DNA from: an uncultured Chlorobiaceae bacterium
Lineage (GTDB): Bacteria > Bacteroidota > Chlorobiia > Chlorobiales > Chlorobiaceae
DNA: 5,980 bases
Assembly: GCA_903929845.1 (NCBI GenBank)
Contig: CAIYWF010000101.1
Coordinates: 1 to 5,980, forward strand
Direction of reading: 5' to 3'
In this document: one piece after another, positions 1 through 4,964 of the stretch
How the letters are laid out: the number at the start of each line of letters is the position of its first letter
Numbering within the stretch: position 1 is the stretch's first letter
The notes under the pieces: model-generated
Database searches by the model: none
What the model was told of the DNA's origin: nothing
Seen by the model: only the letters and a program-made list of their open reading frames with translations
Program-made: the position numbers and the translations under genes

Positions 1-135
1 GGCCATGGACTGATGGATGTTCAGGGTTATGATGCGTTCCTGTCCGGCACCTTCAGTGACTACCGACTACCGGAAGAGTTCCTGCAACGTTCTCTTGCCG
101 CCATCAAAGACCACCCGGCGCCACCACAAGCGTAA
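1..135 (+). CDS. C-terminal end of a TrpB-like PLP-dependent enzyme (partial)
   Basis: The frame is open from the first base to a TAA at 133-135, giving 44 residues with no start in the window. The fragment begins SGHG-like (GHGLMDVQGYDAFLSG) and continues with a DY..PEEF stretch. From memory this resembles the tail of the TrpB2-type tryptophan synthase beta chain-like enzymes, whose C-terminus carries a GHG..D...Y.A...G...DY..P pattern; these enzymes bind pyridoxal phosphate in the cytoplasm. All catalytic residues lie outside the window, so this assignment rests only on the tail. The base composition is higher in GC than the minus-strand genes that follow. It is the only supported plus-strand gene, and it converges on the Fic gene across a shared hairpin. 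It probably marks the ordinary chromosome beside an accessory block. Confidence 0.6.
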   Translation, partial: GHGLMDVQGYDAFLSGTFSDYRLPEEFLQRSLAAIKDHPAPPQA

Positions 136-145
136 AAGCAAACTC

Positions 146-182
146 CCCGTTACTCTCAATGCTTTGCGCACAGGGTAACGGG
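146..182. terminator. Hairpin terminator between converging genes
   Basis: An 11-bp stem (146-156 with 172-182, one T-G pair) encloses a 15-base loop. It sits between the plus-strand gene ending at 135 and the minus-strand Fic gene ending at 187. On the minus strand the stem is followed by a moderately T-rich run (GAGTTTGCTTTT), while on the plus strand the trailing sequence is poor in T. It is therefore most convincing as the Fic-side terminator and may serve both directions. Unlike the attC-like hairpins elsewhere in the window, its arms are fully complementary with no extra base. Confidence 0.6.
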
Positions 183-186
183 TTGT

Positions 187-975
187 CTAAAACAGCAAAG
201 AGAATCCTTTATCCTTTCGCATAAACTTTTTTATCTCGGATTTATAAAAATTAATCTGTTGACTGCAAATGAAATCCCTGAATATGGAAATATCCTCAAG
301 CTCTTCGGTTTCATTCAAGGCATCAATATAGTCAGCTCTATCCTCTGTGAATATTTTAATGAAAGGTTCCTGATGATACATTTGTATGTAATTCATCATC
401 AATCTTGATGTTCGCCCGTTGCCGTCACCAAAAGGATGAATATTCACCAGGTTGTAATGGAGATCAGCAGAGAGTTTTAAAATCTCATTATCAGAAACGT
501 TATCAAGTCTTTGATTAACATGATCAACAAGTTTAATCAACAGGCCCTCAACCTTGGAAAAATCAGGAAAATATTTTCTGTCGACATAGACTTGAGCCTT
601 TCGAAAATCTCCCAATGAGGTATCATAAGTCCCTGACATTGTGTTAACCACTCCACCAGTATTTTTCATGACAAGTCCAGCGACTTGTTGTAGTAACTCA
701 ATAGTTATCTTTTGTTTCTGCGTTGCAATCTCTTTAAGAAACATAAATGCTGCATAATGGTCTTTAACCATGATATGGTCAGTCAATGGTTTTCCTTTTG
801 CTGTAACACCATTCTCCAGCAATACTTTCGTATCACTCTCAGTTAACGAACAACCTTCAATTTTGGTGGAATTATACACAATCGACATCATTGAAAACTT
901 TTCATAATCAATGGCCTACGATAATCCCGTTTCAAGATATTGCTTTTTTAATAGCTCTAATTCTTCCCACATCAT
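187..975 (-). pseudogene. Fic-domain protein (AMPylase type) with in-frame amber stop
   Basis: Fic proteins transfer AMP or other phosphate-containing groups to hydroxyl side chains of target proteins. The long open segment 187-891 (234 residues) has the Fic core motif HPFGDGNGRTSR at residues 152-163, with the catalytic His152. It also has an inhibitory-helix motif (S/T)xxxE(G/N) as S8-TKI-E12-G13, placing it in the class with an N-terminal inhibitory helix. Upstream in the same frame, 970-975 (ATG ATG) opens a 19-codon stretch reading like a Fic N-terminus (MMWEELELLKKQYLETGLS). It hits TAG at 916-918 and resumes as AIDYEKFSMM into the main ORF. The joined frame is 262 codons, near the usual length for this family. 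Restart at the ATG pair 891/888 is possible, but no good ribosome site precedes it. The domain call is firm; whether the gene still works is open. Confidence 0.85.
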
Positions 976-1043
976 GCTTCTTCGTAATATTCTATTGTTG
1001 ACATCCGCTCATCTTCGGCAAGTTCATGAAAGCTGAAATTCAT
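972..1043 (-). pseudogene. Stump of a RelE/ParE-family toxin
   Basis: ATG at 1041-1043 opens a 23-codon frame (MNFSFHELAEDERMSTIEYY, then EEA and TGA at 972-974). This reads like the first strand and helix of ParE-type toxins (compare the pattern ..FH..A..E...A..YYE). Such toxins poison gyrase or translation and normally run to about 95 residues, so roughly three quarters is missing. The start overlaps the TGA that would end the upstream antitoxin frame (ATGA at 1040-1043), a typical arrangement for translational coupling in these pairs. The stop lies at the start codons of the Fic frame, so the toxin appears to have been cut off at the junction with the Fic gene. It is too short to be functional. 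Confidence 0.6.
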
Positions 1044-1057
1044 TTACCAAACCGGAT

Positions 1058-1270
1058 CTATATTTTTTCAAACACCTCCTCGCCTGGAATCAGCCTTGCC
1101 TTGCCAGATTCGATTTCTTGGCTTCTCCGTTCAACTTCTTCAGCCCAAAGCTTATCAACCTCAAGTTGAGTCTGCAGGTTAGTGCTGTGAAGAAGTTTAT
1201 CAATTAAACTCGACCGGTCACCTGTTGGCAACCCCAATGCCTGCTCATAAATTTTTTCTGTCATCTGCAT
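1058..1270 (-). CDS. Addiction-module antitoxin, PF09720-like (orphan)
   Basis: From ATG 1268-1270 this gives 70 residues (MQMTEKIYEQALGLPTGDRS onward). It has the layout of the 'putative addiction module component' antitoxins: a short N-terminal helix with LP..DR..LIDKLL, a middle W.EE.ERR..EIE.G segment, and a C-terminal IPGEEVFEKI. These small proteins bind and neutralise a RelE/ParE toxin encoded directly downstream. An upstream TTG at 1301-1303 would add 11 residues unlike the family, so the ATG is preferred; the ribosome site is weak. The stop is TAG (1058-1060), and the same frame then runs five more codons (IRFGK) to a TGA overlapping the toxin ATG. Relatives often end in a similar basic tail, so the TAG may be a recent nonsense change. 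Its partner survives only as a stump, leaving this an orphan antitoxin. Confidence 0.75.
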   Translation of the reverse strand: MQMTEKIYEQALGLPTGDRSSLIDKLLHSTNLQTQLEVDKLWAEEVERRSQEIESGKARLIPGEEVFEKI

Positions 1271-1346
1271 AGTTGCCAATAAACCACAAAAAAGATGGTG
1301 CAAAATGGCATTCCCTATTCATGGTGGCGCAGTATGTATTTGACTA

Positions 1347-2129
1347 TTATTTAAAGTAAGGGTTGACCAAACATTTTCGTGAGTTGTAATCACCAAGATT
1401 AAAATAAATGATACCCTTCAAAAACTTTGTTCTTGGATCTTTAAATATAGAGTCTTCCCAGTTATATCCTTCTGAGATTGACTCCATAGTTTCTTTATTA
1501 ATCCTTTCTTCATACCCACTAGATAAAGAAGACAAGACAGTAAAGTCGCCAGCTATACTCACATCATTAAGTTCTATAACAGCAAAATTTTCGCGCTGTT
1601 TGGTAAACTGTCTTTGTTTATCAATCTTGCGCAATAGTTTCTGTCTAACAGATGCCAATTCTTTCTGGGTATGTGTTTTAACATCTATTACAACTATCTT
1701 ATCAGGATCAGGTATTGGGAAGTTTGGCATGATACAAAAAATTTCTAGATATGCTTTAATGCCATCCAGACGTTCGATAATAATGTCTGATTCAGATTCA
1801 TCAAGTTCGATCTTTTTAATCAGGCCCTCATAAACTGAACGAATGTAGCTTCTATACACAATAACTTCAGAAAATATTGCTTCACAATTTTTCCAATCTT
1901 TCTTATTAGATTGAAGCCTTTTAGCGAAGGACTTCGCATGCTGTTCATTGTACTCATGAATGTCATTGAGGTATAATAATAGGTTGACATAATTCCTATG
2001 TATGTTGAGTAATCCATTTTCGCGACTTGCATAATATCCACGTCGATATTTTTGAAAGTAATCGATGTGGATAAGATCCGGGAATACAAACTGATCTTCT
2101 GTTTGATTTACAAAGTCTTTAACTATCAT
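1347..2129 (-). CDS. Unknown 260-residue protein, possibly nuclease-like fold
   Basis: ATG at 2127-2129 is preceded by AGG about 7 bases upstream, so the start is well supported. I do not recognise a named family. There is no signal peptide or membrane segment, so it is probably cytoplasmic. Residues 80-135 alternate helix-like and strand-like stretches, with a DIIIERLDGIKAYLEIFCI segment (about 115-133). Residues 137-151 read NFPIPDPDKIVVIDVKT-like, containing a PD and a DVK triplet. A basic helix follows (about 157-178, KELASVRQKLLRKIDKQRQF), then a strand NFAVIELNDV (181-190). An Asp/Glu strand, a DxK strand and a basic helix recall PD-(D/E)XK nuclease-like proteins, but no full catalytic set can be assigned and this is only a guess at the fold. 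It is downstream of the membrane-anchored unknown, across a palindromic segment. Confidence 0.8.
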   Translation of the reverse strand: MIVKDFVNQTEDQFVFPDLIHIDYFQKYRRGYYASRENGLLNIHRNYVNLLLYLNDIHEYNEQHAKSFAKRLQSNKKDWKNCEAIFSEVIVYRSYIRSVYEGLIKKIELDESESDIIIERLDGIKAYLEIFCIMPNFPIPDPDKIVVIDVKTHTQKELASVRQKLLRKIDKQRQFTKQRENFAVIELNDVSIAGDFTVLSSLSSGYEERINKETMESISEGYNWEDSIFKDPRTKFLKGIIYFNLGDYNSRKCLVNPYFK

Positions 2130-2153
2130 TTATCTACCTAATTTCTCTGTTAA

Positions 2154-2219
2154 GCCGAACGTGCGCTTGCATGCGCGGCGTTTAGCCGTCGCCTGCAAGC
2201 GATGGCTATGTGTTTGAGC
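2154..2219 (-). other. attC-like recombination site (candidate)
   Basis: On the minus strand this segment spans the end of the 166-residue gene. It contains a long imperfect hairpin: arm 2185-2201 pairs with arm 2164-2179 around a 5-base loop. The arms match except for one mismatch and a single extra base (minus-strand A at 2189) in the arm next to the gene. One unpaired base in the gene-side arm is the hallmark that directs integron integrases to attC sites. Three bases beyond the far arm lies GTTCGGC (2154-2160), a possible core box. The near core box is poor: GCTCAAAC at 2212-2219 sits 10 bases out, so spacing is asymmetric. It could instead be a terminator or a REP-like palindrome. Confidence 0.4.
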
Positions 2220-2706
2220 GTTTTTGAAAACCCACTCGGTGAGCTTCCTTGATTTGTTTCCTCTCTTCGTCGTCTTTTTGGTACTCTGAAATATATTTTT
2301 CTTTGAGTTCTTTAACTGCAACCCAAAACTTATGTATTTCTATCAACTTGGATTCCAGAACTCTTTGTGAACACTTGTCAATATTCTCTTCTGAATTTGG
2401 GGTATTAACAAGTAAAGTCGCCAATTTAATCTTGTCTTTTTTAACATCAGCCTTCCATTTTTCCATCATCCCAGACCTGAACATGCCTTTTGCGGATGCT
2501 ACTGCTTGCCTTGATTTATCTGCTTGGTCGATTAACTCCTTAATTTGGTCAATATCCGTTATTGCATTGTGAGTTGCTTTTTTTAACTCAAGGCGGAGGT
2601 CAAGTGATTTGAGATTGCTGGCTTTTCGGTACCCTATGATACCTGTAAAAGCACCTATTATTCCCGTCACCACACCAACATAACTAATCCAATCTGGATC
2701 TGCCAT
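2206..2706 (-). CDS. Membrane-anchored helical protein of unknown function
   Basis: ATG at 2704-2706 follows a strong ribosome site (GGAGG, 6 bases upstream), giving 166 residues. Residues 7-26 (ISYVGVVTGIIGAFTGIIGY) form one hydrophobic, glycine-rich transmembrane helix, followed at once by a basic stretch (RKASNLK). The rest would then be cytoplasmic by the positive-inside rule. Residues 30-160 are charged and almost wholly helix-forming, rich in Lys, Glu and Asp with few Gly or Pro, suggesting a coiled coil or helical bundle. I recognise no catalytic motif or named family. Small single-helix proteins of this style are common among accessory genes, including integron cassettes. The stop codon falls within a palindromic attC-like segment, consistent with a cassette gene. 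Length, start and membrane topology are well supported; the function is unknown. Confidence 0.8.
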   Translation of the reverse strand: MADPDWISYVGVVTGIIGAFTGIIGYRKASNLKSLDLRLELKKATHNAITDIDQIKELIDQADKSRQAVASAKGMFRSGMMEKWKADVKKDKIKLATLLVNTPNSEENIDKCSQRVLESKLIEIHKFWVAVKELKEKYISEYQKDDEERKQIKEAHRVGFQKRSNT

Positions 2707-2768
2707 TTGACCCTCCGATTAAAGTATTTTCTGACACATAGCATAGAAGTAACCCACCTTACTCACGT

Positions 2769-2812
2769 TGCGTGCGAAAGGTCCGGTTGACTGCCAAGTT
2801 AGAGCGCACGCA
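2769..2812. repeat. Inverted repeat upstream of the membrane-protein gene
   Basis: A perfect 8-bp inverted repeat, TGCGTGCG (2769-2776) and CGCACGCA (2805-2812), encloses 28 bases. The interior includes GTTAGAG (2798-2804, CTCTAAC on the minus strand), resembling half of an integron core box next to a GGTCCGGTTGACTGCC segment. No matching right half can be found, so it may be the remains of an attC site or simply a palindrome. It lies in the 184-base gap (2707-2890) between the 177- and 166-residue genes, which holds no other supported gene. Confidence 0.4.
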
Positions 2813-2890
2813 GGAACTCAAAATTGATATGGCATTGGGGGAAAAGATGGCATCCAATAGCTTGACTCTCTTCCGTAATTTTAATGAAAT

Positions 2891-3424
2891 TTAAAAATCG
2901 CCCAAATCAATTACTGATGATGTCTTTAATAATTCCTCATTTTTCTTTTTAATTCGATTTTTCTCCAAATGCTTTTCTATCATTAGTCGCAACTGTCCCA
3001 ACTCATCTAACCAGCTACCTATTTTTAGTTTTTTTATAGAGGATTCATAAAATAAAATTTCATATGAACCACCATATATGTCGTCATTATAGCTCACAGT
3101 ATTTTGCAGTACGAAATCACCGTTATACAGTACGTACAAGTTACCTGAATTGTAATACTCTCCATCAGGGCACGTTATAGATGTCATATCGCAAATTAGG
3201 ATATCCAATTTGTTCCCGTGTCGAAAAAATGAAAGCACTTTATTCGTATGTTTGATTTTTAATTGTTCTTTTAATTCTGGGAGAATAATCTCTGAAGTAT
3301 CAATTACTATTCCTTCACATTCTTTATAGTATTCGTTTATCAGAAATGAAATATTTTCAACAACCAATTTATTTTTGAGTATTTGCAGGGCTTTTTCAAT
3401 TTTCGCTTTCGCTTCATCTAACAT
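2891..3424 (-). CDS. Unknown 177-residue protein
   Basis: ATG at 3422-3424 is chosen because a very strong ribosome site (GGAGGT) lies 5 bases upstream. An in-frame TTG at 3434-3436 would place the start in front of that site and is less likely. The protein begins with an amphipathic Lys/Glu-rich helix (about residues 2-35). A middle region rich in Tyr, Asn, Gly and beta-forming residues follows (about 60-135, with CPDGEYYNSGNLYVLYNGDF). A long charged helix closes it (about 140-170, ending LEKNRIKKKNEELLK). There is no signal peptide or membrane span, so it is probably cytoplasmic. No family or catalytic motif is recognised. Codon use is strongly AT-rich and unlike the ParB-like gene upstream, which suggests a separate origin. 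An AT-rich leader precedes it and probably holds its promoter. Confidence 0.8.
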   Translation of the reverse strand: MLDEAKAKIEKALQILKNKLVVENISFLINEYYKECEGIVIDTSEIILPELKEQLKIKHTNKVLSFFRHGNKLDILICDMTSITCPDGEYYNSGNLYVLYNGDFVLQNTVSYNDDIYGGSYEILFYESSIKKLKIGSWLDELGQLRLMIEKHLEKNRIKKKNEELLKTSSVIDLGDF

Positions 3425-3669
3425 TTTTACCTCCAAAAGATTAACTATAAATTATTAATTGTTATTTAAAACGCAACTATGTGCTTGTTAATAAATAACT
3501 GTAAAAATTGAATTGTGATTAGACCCTATTCTATAGTCCTATTCGTCATGATTTTTTAATAATGCTTTACCAGATAGCCTAATATTGACAATTTTGGCGT
3601 ATTTTTTATAGTTATTTTTAAACGGGTACTATGCACTGATAATTTATTGGCAATGGACTGAATACTATA
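3425..3669. other. AT-rich gene-free stretch
   Basis: No gene is supported on either strand; every ATG opens only a few codons. The part next to 3425 is the leader of the 177-residue gene. It contains minus-strand T/A-rich hexamers that could be a promoter, but none matches consensus well enough to call. A good plus-strand promoter lies at 3585-3612 and is listed separately. The composition is markedly more AT-rich than the GC-rich palindromic segment that adjoins it at 3670-3758. Confidence 0.6.
3585..3612 (+). promoter_or_regulatory. Orphan sigma70-type promoter, plus strand
   Basis: A perfect -35 box TTGACA (3585-3590) and a -10 box TATAGT (3607-3612, 5 of 6) are separated by 16 bases. 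Transcription would start near 3619 and run rightwards. No plus-strand gene follows: the first two ATGs (at 3630 and 3654) are each closed by a TGA two codons on. The RNA would pass through the attC-like hairpin and run antisense to the ParB-like gene. AT-rich DNA produces chance promoters, so activity is inferred only from the match. Confidence 0.4.
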
Positions 3670-3758
3670 CTTATTCAAGCGCTCACCCGTGAGCCGCGTG
3701 AGTGATGCCGATGTTTTCAGCCTCAACCCATCAGCTGCGGTGCAGCGCAGTGTTATGC
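3670..3758 (-). other. attC-like recombination site after the ParB-like gene
   Basis: Four bases after the stop of the ParB-like gene, the minus strand reads GCATAAC (3752-3758), a common integron core-box sequence. Three bases later comes the arm GCGCTGCACC (3739-3748). Its partner GGTGAGCGC lies at 3679-3687 and pairs with it fully apart from a single extra G in the gene-side arm. The order core box, short spacer and gene-side arm with one extrahelical base is that of attC. No GTT box follows the far arm (the sequence is TTGAATAAG, 3670-3678), so the right core box appears lost. A small internal hairpin lies at 3681-3694. Confidence 0.5.
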
Positions 3759-3762
3759 CTCT

Positions 3763-4179
3763 TTATCGGTCAAGCGCACTCATGGCAAATCCTTGAACGG
3801 CTGGCACATGAGAGAATCCAGCAATCAAGGAACAGTAAAACCGATGAGCGCCATGAACAAGCTTGTACTTGAAGCGTGAATCCGGGGACATACTCACTAC
3901 TTCCACCGGTGGTATTTCTGCATCCGCTTGAAATCCGCGCAAAATTCGCACGACCCTGTCATGGGCGGATGCCTCTTCATTGTCGTTAAAGACACCGGCG
4001 CTTAGATTTCGGCGGACTGGCTCTACTTCTTCAATGCTGACGCTGAAGATCCGTTTATTCGGGAAAGCGCTTGCATCGCCTCGGTAGCAATTTAGGGAAA
4101 TTCTGAACCCGAGCATTCCGGCCTCGCCCCACCAGTCATCTCTCAATTCCACTTCAAAATCATGATGTGACGCTTTCAT
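3763..4179 (-). CDS. Stand-alone ParB-like domain protein
   Basis: ATG at 4177-4179 gives 138 residues; a GAG five bases upstream is a modest ribosome site. The C-terminal half (about 90-130) reads PPVEVVSMSPDS, then KLVHGAHRFYCSLIAGFSHV and PAV. This is the ParB/sulfiredoxin-type pattern of a strand, then (D/E/H)GxHRxxxxxxAGxxxxPA. Here His109, Gly110, His112 and Arg113 occupy the GxHR nucleotide-binding turn, and Ala120-Gly121 plus Pro126 follow. In ParB this fold binds CTP; in small relatives it can be a nuclease or kinase. The first 85 residues do not resemble ParB, and there is no DNA-binding HTH or dimer domain, so a role in chromosome partition is unlikely. The gene is followed 4 bases later by an attC-like site and preceded by its own promoter with a leader terminator, as expected of a self-contained cassette. 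Confidence 0.75.
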   Translation of the reverse strand: MKASHHDFEVELRDDWWGEAGMLGFRISLNCYRGDASAFPNKRIFSVSIEEVEPVRRNLSAGVFNDNEEASAHDRVVRILRGFQADAEIPPVEVVSMSPDSRFKYKLVHGAHRFYCSLIAGFSHVPAVQGFAMSALDR

Positions 4180-4227
4180 TCTGCTCAGTAGGCATAAAAA
4201 TGTTTAGACGGATCTGCCTAATTCCGC

Positions 4228-4250
4228 AAAAAGCAGAAACTCCTTTCTGC
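4228..4250 (-). terminator. Intrinsic terminator in the ParB-like gene leader
   Basis: On the minus strand, GCAGAAA (4244-4250) and TTTCTGC (4233-4239) form a perfect 7-bp stem with a GGAG loop, followed by TTTTT (4228-4232). It is 49 bases upstream of the ParB-like start and about 35 bases past the start site of the promoter at 4292-4320. It would therefore end most transcripts from that promoter before the gene, or stop read-through from the toxin-antitoxin pair. The plus strand also has a short A run on the other side, but the T run supports minus-strand use. Confidence 0.75.
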
Positions 4251-4291
4251 ATAACGAGGCTTACAAATTATTCCAAAAAATCACATAACTT

Positions 4292-4320
4292 ATTGTACAA
4301 GAAAATAATACAAAAGACAA
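4292..4320 (-). promoter_or_regulatory. Sigma70-type promoter for the ParB-like gene leader
   Basis: On the minus strand, TTGTCT (4315-4320, 4 of 6 to the -35 consensus) and TACAAT (4292-4297, 5 of 6 to the -10) are 17 bases apart. The predicted start is near 4285. The -35 box overlaps the right core box (GTTGTCT) of the attC-like site, so the promoter would have arrived with the downstream cassette. Between the start and the ParB-like ATG lies an intrinsic terminator at 4228-4250. Confidence 0.5.
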
Positions 4321-4371
4321 CGAAGAAATCAGCCAGAACGTAGCGATCGGCTTGATTGGCTTTTGTCAGGC
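4315..4371 (-). other. 57-bp attC-like recombination site after the antidote gene
   Basis: This is the most complete candidate. On the minus strand it runs: GCCTGAC (4365-4371, left core box, containing the antidote's TGA), 7 bases, AATCAAGCC (4349-4357), a 14-base loop, GGCTGATT (4327-4334), 5 bases, GTTGTCT (4315-4321, right core box). The arms pair perfectly except for one extra A in the upstream arm, and both core boxes are in place. The length of 57 bp equals the short end of known attC sites. The left box is GAC rather than the usual AAC, and the right box ends TCT rather than purines, so it may be degenerate. Confidence 0.5.
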
Positions 4372-4679
4372 TATTATTTTCGTTGTGAGTGCTGCTGCGT
4401 GCAATTTCAAACCCAGAGCACTTATGACTTTAAGAATGGTATCGAACTCTGGACTTCTTTCCCCGGAGAGAGCCTTATACAGACTTTCACGAGACAACCC
4501 AGCGTCCCCCGTGCCACCTGCGTCATACCTTTTGCCCTTGCGATGTTCCCCAATGCCTTGGTAATAAACGCTGTATCTCCATTTGCTTCTTCAATGCACA
4601 TTTCCAGATAAGCGGCCATTTCTTCAGGAGTACGAAGGTGCTCGGATACTTCATATTTTGTTGTAACGGTTTTTGCCAC
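4366..4679 (-). pseudogene. HigA-like addiction-module antidote, frameshifted
   Basis: GTG at 4677-4679, six bases after AGGAG, starts a protein reading MAKTVTTKYEVSEHLRTPEE and onward through ALGNIARAKGMTQVAR (residue 57). This is the N-terminal half of the HTH-type 'probable addiction module antidote' family that pairs with a RelE/ParE killer. After residue 57 the frame is wrong and ends early at 4422. In another frame the homology continues exactly: DAGLSRESLYKALSGERSPE, then FDTILKVISALGLKLHAAAL, ending at TGA 4366-4368. The switch is at a run of five G on the minus strand (4506-4510), where two bases too many or one too few break the HTH. Repaired, it would be about 103 residues, normal for the family. 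It lies 9 bases after the toxin stop, in toxin-first order. A sequencing error in the run is the main alternative. Confidence 0.8.
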
Positions 4680-4688
4680 AGTTAACTC

Positions 4689-4964
4689 CTATAAATTTTG
4701 TGCCAGGTGAAGCGCAGTTTTTATATCTCTGGCTTGCGTACTTTTATCGCCACCAGCCAACAGGATTATCACTGATTGTTTATGCTGTATGAAATAAACC
4801 CGATAACCGGGGCCATAATCAATACGCATCTCTGAAATCCCTTCACCAACAGGCTTAACATCCCCAAGAGTACAATTGTGTGTTCGGCTCTTGGCTTGAC
4901 TGCGGCAAATTCCATAGATGTACTTGCGAAGATCTGAATTCAGCGGTGAGCGAAGCGAGTCCAC
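4689..4964 (-). pseudogene. RelE/ParE-family toxin (HigB-like), N-terminus lost
   Basis: The frame ends at TAG 4689-4691 and opens at a GTG at 4962-4964, giving 91 residues. From about residue 23 it matches the addiction-module killer family: [20 protein letters not shown] (34-53), then YRVYFIQ, and [14 protein letters not shown] (71-84). Relatives cut mRNA at the ribosome and are held by the downstream antidote. Residues 1-10 ([10 protein letters not shown]) are encoded by the attC-like segment 4934-4964 rather than by toxin sequence. The usual start (a strand plus an EF..W...L helix) is missing, and the QAKSR to TLGDVKP segment is shorter than in relatives. No ribosome site precedes the GTG. 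The toxin thus seems to have lost its 5' end where it was joined to the site. It might still be made by coupling with the overlapping 67-residue gene. Confidence 0.7.

Noticed and set aside
146..182. Hairpin after the Fic gene as another attC
   Set aside because: Its arms are fully complementary with no extra base, and no proper core boxes flank it. A terminator is the simpler reading.
1408..1833. Plus-strand open frame of 141 codons
   Set aside because: It lies entirely antisense to the well-started 260-residue gene, is Ser/Ile/Leu-rich without family resemblance, and has no ribosome site.
1820..2089. Minus-strand open frame of 89 codons
   Set aside because: It overlaps the 260-residue gene in another frame and has a low-complexity Met/Ser/Thr-rich product.
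2130..2321. Minus-strand open frame of 63 codons with a basic product
   Set aside because: It reads through the palindromic attC-like segment and the end of the 166-residue gene in a different frame; the product looks like translated hairpin sequence.
2249..2572. Plus-strand open frame of 107 codons
   Set aside because: Antisense to the membrane-anchored protein gene, with no start signal and a composition typical of a reverse-strand shadow.
4250..4256. GTTATGC on the minus strand as the right core box of the antidote cassette
   Set aside because: No arm pairing with the left end could be found at that spacing, and GTTGTCT at 4315-4321 gives a symmetric 57-bp site instead.
4352..4611. Two plus-strand open frames over the antidote gene
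   Set aside because: Both are antisense to the frameshifted HigA-like gene, whose homology explains this DNA.
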